NCBI RefSeq assembly: GCF_014489415.1
Contig: NZ_CP060822.1
Location: 1,622,311 to 1,686,310 of the forward strand
Origin: Cylindrospermopsis curvispora GIHE-G1
GTDB taxonomy: Bacteria > Cyanobacteriota > Cyanobacteriia > Cyanobacteriales > Nostocaceae
Reading direction: 5' to 3'
DNA length: 64,000 bases
This document shows positions 37,946-50,237 of the stretch, in pieces. The notes under the pieces were generated by a model that was not told where the DNA came from, searched no databases, and was given only the letters and a program-made list of their open reading frames with translations. A program made the position numbers and the translations under genes. Numbering within the stretch: the stretch's first letter is position 1; the number at the start of each line of letters is the position of its first letter.

Positions 37946-39013
37946 TTATACCTTTCCCCGCGCATAAACAGCAGTGTCTGGAAAATCAGTAAACACCCCG
38001 TCTACGCCCAAATTAAAAAACAATTCATATTCTCCCTGGGGGTGATTTTGATAATCTAGTGGGAGGAAGCAATTCTCATTACGAAAAGTCCAGGTATGAA
38101 TCAACAAGTTCTGTTGATGAGCATCCTTAACTAAAGATGTAGGTGACAGTAATTTACCTTGACTATTTCTAGGTATTAGTAAATTTTTATTCACCCCTAT
38201 GGCTTGTGCATATTGAGCTATTTTTTTTAGCCCACCAGGTTTAATCATATCCTGATAGGTACAGGATTTACCATCCACACGAAAATCATTTGGTTGGCCC
38301 AAATCATTAATTAATTGTACCAGAGGAAAATCTGTATTCTTGTTTAAATTTTGTAAATTACCCACTTCAAATGATTGGATAAATATGGGTAAATGGGTTT
38401 TGGTTAAGGATTCTAACAAAGCTGGTTCCAATGGCAACCCAATTGATTGAAAATAACTGGGATGTTTAGTTTCTGGATAAATGCCAATTTGATATCCCTT
38501 CTGTGAAGTTTGGTTTTCAGCTAAATCAATTATTTCTTCCAGGGTGGGAATGGTCTCTAGTCCATCATATGTGGTGTTTTGTGGACGGATTTGCCCAATT
38601 CTTTCTTTTGCGGTTAAGGTCTTTAATTGGGTCAGGGTGAAGTCTTCTGTGAACCAACCAGTTTTTATTTCCCCGTCAATGATTTTTGTAGTTCGCAAAT
38701 GGGCAAATTCAGGGTGATTCTCTACATCTGTAGTCATTGATATTTCATTCTCATGACGAGCAATTAATACTCCATCCTGACTACTGACTAAATCTGGTTC
38801 AATATAATCAGCTCCCATATCAATAGCTAATTGATATGCTGCCAATGTATGTTCTGGTCTATACCCGCTGGCGCCTCGATGGGCAATGATAATTGGTGTT
38901 GTCATCTCTAGTTTGTAACCTGTCATACTAATATTAGTACCCGAATTTTCTTCTATTTTAACCAAAGATTGTTTTTTATATTTATTGTTTTTTATAGTTA
39001 AAGCTGAAAACAA
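37946..39013 (-). CDS. Glycerophosphodiester phosphodiesterase
   Basis: The enzyme hydrolyses glycerophosphodiesters to glycerol-3-phosphate and an alcohol. The catalytic core starts at IIAHRGASGYRPEHTLAAYQ near residue 42 and continues with YIEPDLVSSQDGVLIARHEN and HTWTFRNEN; the end VDGVFTDFPDTAV is typical of GlpQ-type proteins. The first 36 residues show no signal peptide, and the ATG at 38905 (MTTPIIIAHRGA) may be the true start, though neither ATG has a clear ribosome-binding site. Confidence 0.9.
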   Translation of the reverse strand: MFSALTIKNNKYKKQSLVKIEENSGTNISMTGYKLEMTTPIIIAHRGASGYRPEHTLAAYQLAIDMGADYIEPDLVSSQDGVLIARHENEISMTTDVENHPEFAHLRTTKIIDGEIKTGWFTEDFTLTQLKTLTAKERIGQIRPQNTTYDGLETIPTLEEIIDLAENQTSQKGYQIGIYPETKHPSYFQSIGLPLEPALLESLTKTHLPIFIQSFEVGNLQNLNKNTDFPLVQLINDLGQPNDFRVDGKSCTYQDMIKPGGLKKIAQYAQAIGVNKNLLIPRNSQGKLLSPTSLVKDAHQQNLLIHTWTFRNENCFLPLDYQNHPQGEYELFFNLGVDGVFTDFPDTAVYARGKV

Positions 39014-39170
39014 GCTTACAACAAGCTCAAACTAAGCTGGAAATAAAGATTTAATAAAAAATAATAGGAACTATTGACACTTTATGGGACGGTCTGTACC
39101 ATTGGTTTTTATACATTAATTTATCCATGGACAACTTTTCTAACATTAATTATTTCCGGAGATGTCTAAT

Positions 39171-41873
39171 ATGTTTTCTACAATTCCCACCAATATTTTA
39201 AAGCAAAGATTTGTGGCTAATAAGTTGATTACTGCACCAGCGAGATTTATTCCCTTTGATGCTAGGGACATTAATAAATCTATAACTTCTAGGTTTGAAC
39301 AGCAAGTTAATAAATATCCTGATGCCATAGCCATTAAAACAACTTATGAAACTCTTACATATCATGAGTTCAACCAACGAGCCAATCAAGTAGCAAATGC
39401 TATTCTCTGCCAAAGAGGAGAGAAATTAGAAGTAATAGCTTTGTTGCTTGAAAAAGGTGTGGATTTTATTACTAGTATTTTTGGTGCTTTAAAAACAGGC
39501 AAGATTATTGTACCTCTAGATTCTACATTTCCGGTTGATAGACTTGCTTATATTATGGAAGATGCTCAAGCTGTTGTGCTTATTACGAATAATCAGAATT
39601 TACCTTTAGCTCGTAAATTAGCAAGTCGTGATTGCCAGATATTCAATATTGATGAAATTAGCAACCATGTTTCTACAGAAAATCCCCACATTAATATATT
39701 ACCCGAAAATCCAGCTTATATCATTTATACGAGTGGATCAACTGGTAGACCCAAAGGAGTAGTTCAGAGTCATATCAATTCTTTACACTACTGTATGACT
39801 GATACAAATACCCTACTCGTTAGTCCGGAAGATAGAGTAATTTTTCTCTATTCATGCAGTACATTAGGTGGGTTATTATGTATTTTCTATACTTTGCTAA
39901 ATGGCGCGTCTCTCTATTCCTATGATGTGAAAAAAGAGGGACTAAACAATTTAGTTCATTGTCTGGTTAGGGAAAAAATTACTATTTATCATTCATTTAC
40001 AACTCTGTTTCGTCATTTTGTTGATACCTTGACAGATGATGTTCAATTTCCTGAAATTCGTTTAGTTAAATTAGGTGGAGAAGCCACCTTAATCAGAGAT
40101 GTAGAAAATTACAGAAAGTATTTTGCTAATGAATGCATTCTCTATGGGAGTTTAGGCGCTAGTGAAGCAGGAACTTTTAGGAATTTTCTGATTGATAAAG
40201 GTACAAAAATTCGGGGGAGTAATGTTCCCATCGGTTACGCGGTTGACGGAATGGAAGTTGTTCTCTTGGACGATGCAGGTGTGGAAGTTGAAATCGGCAA
40301 TGTTGGGGAAATTGCTATTAAAAGTAAATATTTGACTTTGGGTTATTGGCAAAACCCAGAATTAACAAAATCCGCATTTACTTCCCATTTTCAGGATGGA
40401 GATACAAAAATTTACCGCACTGGTGATTTGGGACGTATGGAAGCTGATGGTTGTTTAATTTATATGGGGAGAAAGGACTTTCAGGTTAAAATTAGAGGTT
40501 TCAGAATAGAAGTGACAGAAATTGAGATGGCACTTTTTCAAAGTGGCAATCTTAAGGAAGTTGTAGTAATAGCTCGTGAAGATATTTCTGAAGAAAAACA
40601 GTTAGTAGCCTATGTTGTGCCTAAACACCAACCTGCACCAACTACTCAAGAATTGAGACATTATTTACAGGGTAAATTACCAGAGTACATGATACCTAGT
40701 GCTTTTGTATTTCTGGATGCTTTACCATTAACACCCAATGGTAAGACGGATAGACGAGCTTTACCTGCACCTGAATTAATAAAACCAGAAATAACCGCTA
40801 ACTTTGAAGAACCTATTGATGATATAGAATATCAACTCATACAAATATGGGAACAATTTTTAGGCATTAAACCTATTCGTAGGCAAGATAACTTTTTTGA
40901 ATTGGGTGGAAATTCTTTGTTAGCAGTGCGAATATTTGCAGCTATGGAGCAGAAATTTAGACAGGAATTACCTTTGGCATTTTTGTTTCCCGTTGGCACA
41001 GTAGCTGCGATCGCCCAGATTATTCGTGAAAATCAGAATTTAGTAAATACTGTGAGACCAAATTTTCAGCATTCATCGTTGGTAGCGATTCAACCTCTGG
41101 GTTCTCAACCACCTTTGTTTTTAATTCATTCTCTCGGTGGAGAATTACTATGTTATCGTCATTTAGCCATACGTTTGGGGACTGAACAACCTGTTTATGG
41201 ACTTCAATGTCAAGGACTAGATGGGGAAAAACCTCCTTTACTACGAGTGGAAGATATGGCTACACATTATCTTCGAGAAATAAGGACTATTCAACCACAA
41301 GGACCTTATTTTATTGGGGGATATTCTTTTGGTGGAGTTGTTGCTTATGAAATGGCAAGACAACTGGAAGAACAAGGGGAAAAAGTAAGTTTTTTAGCCA
41401 TGTTAGATACCTGTCGTCCAGGGTATGCCCAACGGTTATCATTCCTACAAAGAATTCCCTTGCATTTAAGAAATATTATTAAGGGTAGATCTAGATATTT
41501 TGCGACCAAAGTTTTAGGTTGGAGCAAACACGCTCAACATTATCTCAAATATTATCTCCAGGTAGCTTTTGAATTCAATTCAAAACATAACCGTAAATAT
41601 ATAACAATTATGGATGCTAATACCCAAGCTCTGCGGGAATATAAATTTCCCACTTATTCAGGTAAAGCAACTTTGCTCAGAACTGAGGATGAACATCGGG
41701 GTAATCATGTGGGTACGAAATACGATCATCAATTTGGTTGGGGTGATATAGTTACAGGAGAGTTGGATGTTTATCACGTTCCCGGTTCTCATCTTTCCCT
41801 CCTAGATGAACCTTGTGTTGGGGTGGTGGCAAAAAAATTGCAGGAATGTTTGGAAACGGTACGGAAAAGTTGA
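39171..41873 (+). CDS. Stand-alone A-PCP-TE peptide-synthetase-like enzyme
   Basis: The 900-residue protein has an adenylation domain, a carrier domain and a thioesterase, and no condensation domain. Adenylation motifs are IYTSGSTGRPKG, YGSLGASEAG, YRTGDLGRMEADG, GRKDFQVKIRGFRIE and TPNGKTDRRALP. The carrier serine lies in FFELGGNSLLAV near residue 580. The thioesterase has GYSFGG, MLDT and GSHLSLL as its Ser-Asp-His triad. The A4 core reads YSCST where amino-acid-activating domains have FDxS. I start at 39171 because GGAG lies 9 bases before it; the ATG at 39162 abuts that site. Confidence 0.92.
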   Translation: MFSTIPTNILKQRFVANKLITAPARFIPFDARDINKSITSRFEQQVNKYPDAIAIKTTYETLTYHEFNQRANQVANAILCQRGEKLEVIALLLEKGVDFITSIFGALKTGKIIVPLDSTFPVDRLAYIMEDAQAVVLITNNQNLPLARKLASRDCQIFNIDEISNHVSTENPHINILPENPAYIIYTSGSTGRPKGVVQSHINSLHYCMTDTNTLLVSPEDRVIFLYSCSTLGGLLCIFYTLLNGASLYSYDVKKEGLNNLVHCLVREKITIYHSFTTLFRHFVDTLTDDVQFPEIRLVKLGGEATLIRDVENYRKYFANECILYGSLGASEAGTFRNFLIDKGTKIRGSNVPIGYAVDGMEVVLLDDAGVEVEIGNVGEIAIKSKYLTLGYWQNPELTKSAFTSHFQDGDTKIYRTGDLGRMEADGCLIYMGRKDFQVKIRGFRIEVTEIEMALFQSGNLKEVVVIAREDISEEKQLVAYVVPKHQPAPTTQELRHYLQGKLPEYMIPSAFVFLDALPLTPNGKTDRRALPAPELIKPEITANFEEPIDDIEYQLIQIWEQFLGIKPIRRQDNFFELGGNSLLAVRIFAAMEQKFRQELPLAFLFPVGTVAAIAQIIRENQNLVNTVRPNFQHSSLVAIQPLGSQPPLFLIHSLGGELLCYRHLAIRLGTEQPVYGLQCQGLDGEKPPLLRVEDMATHYLREIRTIQPQGPYFIGGYSFGGVVAYEMARQLEEQGEKVSFLAMLDTCRPGYAQRLSFLQRIPLHLRNIIKGRSRYFATKVLGWSKHAQHYLKYYLQVAFEFNSKHNRKYITIMDANTQALREYKFPTYSGKATLLRTEDEHRGNHVGTKYDHQFGWGDIVTGELDVYHVPGSHLSLLDEPCVGVVAKKLQECLETVRKS

Positions 41874-41910
41874 TTATTCCAAAACCTTGACAAACTTCTT
41901 CATCCCAGCT

Positions 41911-41938
41911 CCCCCCCCTTAATCGCTTAATAGGGGGG
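41911..41938 (+). terminator. Possible terminator after the A-PCP-TE gene
   Basis: A run of eight C is followed by TTAATCGCTTAATA and then six G, giving a strong C6-G6 stem 38 bases past the stop. A T-rich stretch (CTTATTTTTAG) begins about 10 bases later, rather than immediately. Confidence 0.45.
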
Positions 41939-42046
41939 AAACAGTCTTATTTTTAGCCACCCCATTTGTTATGGCTAAAGCTATATGGTTATTATACTAT
42001 TATATTATTATTGTCTTAGATTATGCCTTATTTATTACCTTACTAA

Positions 42047-45045
<2,999 letters not shown>

Positions 45046-45076
45046 AGCCTTATTTTGCTCTCTCCCTCTCTTAATT

Positions 45077-45685
45077 CTAGCCAATGGGATAATTACCAGG
45101 TTTGACCGCATGAATAAACTCGCTACCGGAATGAGGTCTTCCTCGCTTATAAGCTGCTTCCTCTGGTCTACCCCAACCCATCTGTAAAATTAACTCTAAG
45201 AAATTGCCATTTTCCCATTTTAAAAAACTCACCCATTCTGTTCTTTGGGCAATTCTTTCCACATCCAACTTATGGATTTTTTCATGTTCTCTACCATTGC
45301 TCATACTCAAATATAAATCCATATTGGCTGTCACTTGCTCCCAATATGTCAGCATAGACTTTTTTGCTCCTTTCAATATTTGTAAATCAGTATCTAAGGC
45401 TACTAACTGTCCATGAACCTCTGGATAATGTAAAGTTTGACCATTGATGGTCAAGTCTTTCCACACAATACCAGAAATCTGATGTTCTCTTTGATATTGA
45501 TGAATGGAATATTTAAAATCTTGGTAAGCTGTGAATTTTTGTAATCCTTCAGTGGGAATGAACTGGTCAATGATAGGATTACCTGAAACTTTCACGTCTA
45601 ATTTTAAACGTTCCCCTTTTAAGCAAGCTTGGCGCTCTGCTGCTAAAATCTGAATCAGTTCCCAGGTTGAATAGACTTTGTTCAT
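45077..45685 (-). CDS. Hypothetical soluble protein
   Basis: Not recognised. The 202-residue protein has no membrane segment or signal peptide. The N-terminal part contains WELIQILAAERQACLKGERL. The middle contains YSIHQYQREHQISGIVWKDL, and the C-terminal part has WENGNFLELILQMGWGRPEE and a Pro/Gly-rich end. It is convergent with the DMT transporter gene. Codon use and length look like a genuine gene, but I cannot suggest a role. Confidence 0.75.
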   Translation of the reverse strand: MNKVYSTWELIQILAAERQACLKGERLKLDVKVSGNPIIDQFIPTEGLQKFTAYQDFKYSIHQYQREHQISGIVWKDLTINGQTLHYPEVHGQLVALDTDLQILKGAKKSMLTYWEQVTANMDLYLSMSNGREHEKIHKLDVERIAQRTEWVSFLKWENGNFLELILQMGWGRPEEAAYKRGRPHSGSEFIHAVKPGNYPIG

Positions 45686-45810
45686 TGGTAATCATTGAGT
45701 ATTAGTTATTTGTTATTTGTGGGTTATTATGGGTTACTTGTGCATGACTTAATTATTATGTTTTAGTAATTAGCAAAATGCGGTATCACAACCAACCAAA
45801 AATTAGACTA

Positions 45811-45834
45811 GGGTGATCTCTGAAGAGATCACCC
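45811..45834. other. Perfect 10-bp hairpin upstream of nothing obvious
   Basis: GGGTGATCTC and GAGATCACCC enclose a TGAA loop, in the gap between two minus-strand genes just past the stop of the thioredoxin-like gene. There is no T-run on either side. It may be a transcript-end or stability hairpin for the upstream gene. Confidence 0.45.
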
Positions 45835-45863
45835 ATGGAGCTTAGTGGTGGGATTCGGTGATT

Positions 45864-46466
45864 TTAAGGACTTAACTCGCTACTATACTCATTAAATGAA
45901 CGTTGTTGGTACTTGATGGATTGATCCCGAGGATCTAAATTAAATACTTGTCGGAACTTATCATCTATCTCTTCAAAGGGTACTTGCCCATTTTTATTCA
46001 GAACAACTTTACCTGATTGATCAAAGATCACTATTTGAGGTACGCTACCAGAATAATAGTATCCTGGCTCATTAGCATTATAGATTTTTTTGGGCGGAAT
46101 AGCATCCACACTTACTGGAATAATCCGCACCTCTCTACCATATAACGCTTGAGTCTGGGAGATAAATACCGCATACTGTTTACAATCCCTACTGTCATCA
46201 ATATAAAACGTTAGTAGGATGGGTTTGTGTTCTGCTAAACTCTGTTCTAGGGTTTGTTTGGGGGGGACTAAGGAACCATTCCCCGCAAAAACCACAAAAA
46301 TATTACCCTCATATCTATCATCTTTACTACCTGCAAATGCAGTATCTGTACTTATAGGTGCGACAACAATAAATAAGCAAAGTGCTAATAATACCAATCT
46401 GAAAAGGAATCTCCCACATTTGTCGGCGATAGATACTAGTAAAAAAGAAAACTTTATTTCATTCAT
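45864..46466 (-). CDS. Thioredoxin-like photosystem I accumulation factor
   Basis: The 200-residue protein has a hydrophobic N-terminal segment (LVLLALCLFIVVAPIS) followed by TAFAGS, which looks like a signal or anchor. A thioredoxin-like domain follows: PILLTFYIDDSRDCKQYAVF, IIPVSVDAIPP, the cis-proline region SGSVPQIVIFDQSGKVV, and VPFEEIDDKFRQVF. It resembles the cyanobacterial thylakoid protein (Slr1796 type, from memory) needed for normal photosystem I levels. Only one cysteine remains at the position of the CxxC redox motif (SRDC), so ordinary thiol-disulfide exchange is unlikely. Confidence 0.8.
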   Translation of the reverse strand: MNEIKFSFLLVSIADKCGRFLFRLVLLALCLFIVVAPISTDTAFAGSKDDRYEGNIFVVFAGNGSLVPPKQTLEQSLAEHKPILLTFYIDDSRDCKQYAVFISQTQALYGREVRIIPVSVDAIPPKKIYNANEPGYYYSGSVPQIVIFDQSGKVVLNKNGQVPFEEIDDKFRQVFNLDPRDQSIKYQQRSFNEYSSELSP

Positions 46467-46632
46467 TAAAAAAAACCTTATTTAACATGTTTGCCTACAT
46501 ATATAATTACACCCGGGGGATATTTTTGAGGAATTTTTTGGCGTTTGGCACCATGAACCTAGCGGTTTTGGTAAACATTAGCTAAACTGGGGGGATTGTT
46601 TTTAACAATCAGGAAATTTCTTGGGAGCGCCC

Positions 46633-47979
46633 GTGAAAAAGAAATCAAAGTTTATACCAATAATAAACAGAATTAAACTATATTTGGCAGTATCTATTGC
46701 TAAAACTATCACCTTTGTAGTGCGTTCCCTGGGTTTTGGAGCTGCTAGTGTGTTGCCAGGTGCTATTGCACGACGCATCGAGCCTAAACTTTTACAGTTT
46801 TTGAGCCAGCAGGTAAAGAAAGGTATAATTTTAATTGCAGGAACTAATGGTAAAACTACTACTGCTTTGTTGCTGTGTACCATTTTGGAAAACAAAGGGT
46901 TTAAAATTGCCCATAATTCCACTGGTGCGAACCTGGAAAATGGTTTAGCGACTGCTTTAATAGAAAACACTAACTTAGTGGGTTATTTAAATGTTGACTA
47001 TGCAATTTTAGAGGTTGATGAGAATATTGTTCCTAAAGTATTACAACCTTTACAACCAAATCTGATTATTTGTTTAAATTTGTTTAGAGATCAACTGGAC
47101 AGATATGGGGAGGTTGATACCATTAGCAAAAAATGGACAAGGGCAATTTCCACTTTACCCACAGAGACTGTAGTTATTCCCAATGCTGATGACCCTACTT
47201 TATCATATTTAGGTCAGCAGTTAGGTCAAAGAGTGTTATTTTTTGGTTTAAGTGAACCGGAAAATTATTTAGAGTCCATTCCCCATGCGGTAGATTCTAT
47301 TTACTGTCCCCGTTGTGGAGATCCTTTGGATTATCAGGGGGTTTATTTATCCCACTTGGGAGATTTCACTTGTCCTAGTTGTGGATTTAAAAAAAGTCAA
47401 CCTTTGTTATTGAGTGGTGAATGGTCACAGATTCTCGTAGGATTATACAACAAATATAACACCCTAGCTGCTGTCACTGCTGCTAAGGAATTAGGTATTG
47501 ATGAACCAACGATTAAAAATAGTATTGACAATTTTCAAGCTGCTTTTGGTCGAGCTGAAGATTTATTGGTCAGTGGTAAAAAGGTGCGGATTTTGTTATC
47601 TAAAAATCCCGTGGGAACTAATGAAACTATTAGGGTGGTCACTCAAAGTCAAGATAAAACTACTTTGCTAGTGTTAAATGATCGGATCCCTGATGGTACT
47701 GATGTTTCCTGGATTTGGGATGTTGATACGGAAAAGTTGGTGGAACGAGGTGGAACATTGATTGTTAGCGGAGATCGGCTCTATGATATGGCTTTAAGGT
47801 TACGTTATAGCCAAAGTTCTTTGGATAGCAAAATTCGTTTAATTGTTGAGGAGGATTTGCAGCAAGCTATCAAGATTGCTCTGGAAAATACTCCTCATCA
47901 TGAGACTTTGCATATTCTTCCTACCTACTCAGCTATGTTGGATGTACGAGGAATTTTAACAGGGAGAAAAATTCTCTGA
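46633..47979 (+). CDS. murT: MurT-like lipid II isoglutaminyl synthase subunit
   Basis: The 448-residue Mur-ligase-like protein starts at the GTG at 46633, which has GGGAG 5 bases upstream. It has the ATP loop IAGTNGKTTTALLL, LNLFRDQLDRYGE, and a zinc ribbon typical of MurT (CPRCGDPLDY, then CPSCGFKK). GLYNKYNTLAAVTAAKELG and the late DGTDVSWIWDVD segment, which carries the Asp that completes the GatD active site, follow. MurT/GatD amidates the D-Glu of the peptidoglycan stem. It lies 60 bases upstream of gatD. Confidence 0.93.
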   Translation: MKKKSKFIPIINRIKLYLAVSIAKTITFVVRSLGFGAASVLPGAIARRIEPKLLQFLSQQVKKGIILIAGTNGKTTTALLLCTILENKGFKIAHNSTGANLENGLATALIENTNLVGYLNVDYAILEVDENIVPKVLQPLQPNLIICLNLFRDQLDRYGEVDTISKKWTRAISTLPTETVVIPNADDPTLSYLGQQLGQRVLFFGLSEPENYLESIPHAVDSIYCPRCGDPLDYQGVYLSHLGDFTCPSCGFKKSQPLLLSGEWSQILVGLYNKYNTLAAVTAAKELGIDEPTIKNSIDNFQAAFGRAEDLLVSGKKVRILLSKNPVGTNETIRVVTQSQDKTTLLVLNDRIPDGTDVSWIWDVDTEKLVERGGTLIVSGDRLYDMALRLRYSQSSLDSKIRLIVEEDLQQAIKIALENTPHHETLHILPTYSAMLDVRGILTGRKIL

Positions 47980-48039
47980 TGTTTTATCTTTTTTCTAGTA
48001 CTTTTTAAAAACAACTAAGAGAATTCAAAAAGTGAGTTC

Positions 48040-48846
48040 ATGGAAAAAATGGAAATTATTATTGGTTGGTTATATCCAAAACTGATGAGCACTTATGGAG
48101 ATAGGGGTAATGTTATCACTCTCCAACGTCGATCTCAATGGCGCGAATACGATGTTACGGTGTTACCATTAGACCAGAATTCTACCCCCCAGGATATAAG
48201 ATCTGTGGATATTATTGTGGGGGGAGGTGCCCAAGACCGTCAGCAAGAAATTGTTATGCGTGATTTACAAGGAGCAAAAGCTGACGCAATTAAGGATAAA
48301 ATAGAGCAAGGTACACCGGGGGTTTTTACCTGTGGTTCACCTCAACTACTAGGACATTATTATGAACCCGCTTTGGGAAAAAGAATACAAGGTTTAGGAA
48401 TATTGGATTTAGTTTCTGTTCACCCAGGAGAAACCTCTAAACGCTGTATTGGCAATCTGGTTATAGAGGTGACTGCTTCCCGTTTAGCACGAGAACTACA
48501 AGCAATGACGGGAATTAAACCCTATTTGGTTGGTTTTGAAAACCACGGAGGTAGAACTAAGTTAGGAACGGTAGAACCCCTAGGACGTGTGGTTTATGGT
48601 CTAGGTAATAATGGGGAAGATGGAACTGAGGGTGCTTTTTATCAAAATGCGATCGCCACTTATTCACATGGCCCTCTACTACCCAAAAATCCCTTTGTTG
48701 CAGACTGGTTAATTGTCACAGCATTAAAGCTCAAGTATCAACAAGAATTTGAACTCTCACCTTTAGATGATACTTTAGCACTACAAGGGAGAGAGTCTAT
48801 GTTTAATCGTTTAAAATTGACAAGTAGTTTGATGATTAACGGGTAA
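48040..48846 (+). CDS. gatD: GatD-like glutamine amidotransferase subunit
   Basis: GatD releases ammonia from glutamine for MurT. The 268-residue class I amidotransferase of the CobB/CobQ type shows YPKLMSTYGDRGNVITLQRR and VDIIVGGGAQDRQQE. The catalytic cysteine is in FTCGSPQLLGHYY near residue 95. GFENHGGRTKL and the catalytic His in ATYSHGPLLPKNP near residue 208 are visible. The usual CGGxQ reads CGSPQ here. The position right after murT supports the assignment. It overlaps the convergent gene by 11 bases. Confidence 0.92.
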   Translation: MEKMEIIIGWLYPKLMSTYGDRGNVITLQRRSQWREYDVTVLPLDQNSTPQDIRSVDIIVGGGAQDRQQEIVMRDLQGAKADAIKDKIEQGTPGVFTCGSPQLLGHYYEPALGKRIQGLGILDLVSVHPGETSKRCIGNLVIEVTASRLARELQAMTGIKPYLVGFENHGGRTKLGTVEPLGRVVYGLGNNGEDGTEGAFYQNAIATYSHGPLLPKNPFVADWLIVTALKLKYQQEFELSPLDDTLALQGRESMFNRLKLTSSLMING

Positions 48847-49432
48847 TTTGGGCCCTTTGCAAAAAGGGGCGCACCACTAAGTATCCAGCACTAAAGCCAG
48901 AAACCATCACCACAAGAATGATTAAAAACAACCACCAACCATTTAGTCCTCTACTAACGAAATTAGATGGTTTGGATCTGGTCTTGAAATTAGTCCGGGT
49001 TTTGTTTTTGATTTGTGTGTTCTTTTTATCCCCTTCTGACTTAGGTTTAGGTGCATTTTTTGGGTGGGTGGGGTGTATGGGTTCTTCCCTTAGAGATTTT
49101 GACTCATCATAAGGTGTATTCTGGCTGTTAATAGGGTTGGGACTGGTGTTATATTTGTTTAATCCTTCCTGAGAATATTTACCAGGGTCATTTTTGGAAT
49201 CAAGCAAATTTTGTAATTCCAAACAAGACTGAACAACTCGATTAACCTCCTGACGTAAATACTGATTTTCCTGGACTAATTTTTGATTATGGTTGGTAAC
49301 CACATCTAATTTAGATTGTATGGCCTTTAATTCTGTCACCAGTTCTCGATAGACGGAAATAGGAACGGAGGGGGAATATGTGGGATGGGATGATTTGCCA
49401 TTAACATCACCCGTAGTTGCTCGCATCTGCAT
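48836..49432 (-). CDS. Hypothetical coiled-coil protein with C-terminal membrane anchor
   Basis: The 198 residues include an N-terminal heptad region (YRELVTELKAIQSKLDVVTN, HNQKLVQENQYLRQEVNRVV), a long polar Asn/Lys/Pro-rich linker, and one hydrophobic helix near the C-terminus (WWLFLIILVVMVSGFSAGYL). The layout is that of a tail-anchored coiled-coil protein. The family is unknown to me. It overlaps gatD by 11 bases at the 3' ends and lies next to the DUF1823 gene in the same direction. Confidence 0.72.
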   Translation of the reverse strand: MQMRATTGDVNGKSSHPTYSPSVPISVYRELVTELKAIQSKLDVVTNHNQKLVQENQYLRQEVNRVVQSCLELQNLLDSKNDPGKYSQEGLNKYNTSPNPINSQNTPYDESKSLREEPIHPTHPKNAPKPKSEGDKKNTQIKNKTRTNFKTRSKPSNFVSRGLNGWWLFLIILVVMVSGFSAGYLVVRPFLQRAQITR

Positions 49433-49484
49433 GTTCGTATCACCATGAGGTTGGGAATTTAACCAAATATACCATTTTCATGTA

Positions 49485-49862
49485 TTAATCTATTCTACCA
49501 TAGTTGTCCATCATATAACTTAATAACCAACCAGCCATAGTAGCACGGCGAGTTTGTCTAGGTCCAAACTCGCCTATCTTATACCCTTTAAAACCCAATT
49601 TTTCTTTTAGTAGTTGTTTATTATCCGGGGGAATGGAGCGGGTCAGCTTGACGGTTGCAGGGCGGGACTCTATGAAGTTGGGGGGTTGGGGATAATCAGT
49701 AACCCATTCAGGACTAACCTGGGTACTATCCCATGTTTGTAGATTATAATCGTATCTGTAACCTAAATAGTGCCACACCAACTGATTAACAGTAAGATCA
49801 TCAATTTTTTCGTTGATGATATCCCAAATAGTTTCTTGGTTGAGTTGTGGCAAGTTAGACAT
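49485..49862 (-). CDS. DUF1823 family protein
   Basis: The 125-residue soluble protein is of the cyanobacterial/plant DUF1823 type: LNQETIWDIINEKIDDLTVN, QLVWHYLGYRYDYNLQTWD, RPATVKLTRSIPPDNKQLLK and LGFKGYKIGEFGPRQTRRAT. The function is unknown. It is divergent from acylphosphatase across 63 bases. Confidence 0.85.
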   Translation of the reverse strand: MSNLPQLNQETIWDIINEKIDDLTVNQLVWHYLGYRYDYNLQTWDSTQVSPEWVTDYPQPPNFIESRPATVKLTRSIPPDNKQLLKEKLGFKGYKIGEFGPRQTRRATMAGWLLSYMMDNYGRID

Positions 49863-49925
49863 AGTTAAGCATTTCTCACACGTAAAAAGTTTGTTAATTT
49901 ACCATTACATCATAATCTCTCAACT

Positions 49926-50237
49926 ATGGAAAACACCACAGAAATGACAAAACTGGTTCGGGCCCATGTTTTTATTACGGGACGGGTTCAAGGCGTTGGA
50001 TACCGATATGCAACCGTAGACACCGCCACCCAGTTAGGTTTAACCGGTTGGGTGAGAAATCTTGCCGACGGTCGAGTAGAAGCGGTCTTTGAGGGATCCA
50101 GGGATATTGTGGAAGAGATGGTACGATGGTGCCATACGGGACCAGCTGCTGCCATAGTTAAAGAGGTTGTTCTTAATTATGAACAAGCGGAGGGATTGAG
50201 AACTTTTGAACTGTGCCTTAGTCACAACGTCGGATAG
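49926..50237 (+). CDS. Acylphosphatase
   Basis: Acylphosphatase hydrolyses carboxyl-phosphate bonds such as acetyl phosphate. The 103-residue protein has HVFITGRVQGVGYRYATVD with the phosphate-binding loop and catalytic Arg, and then TGWVRNLADGRVEAVFEGS with the catalytic Asn. An ATG at 49944 could be the true start, dropping six residues. Confidence 0.93.
   Translation: MENTTEMTKLVRAHVFITGRVQGVGYRYATVDTATQLGLTGWVRNLADGRVEAVFEGSRDIVEEMVRWCHTGPAAAIVKEVVLNYEQAEGLRTFELCLSHNVG

Noticed and set aside
41986-42012. TTATTATACTATTATATTATTATTG as a microsatellite
   Set aside because: Too short and irregular; ordinary AT-rich spacer before ligA.
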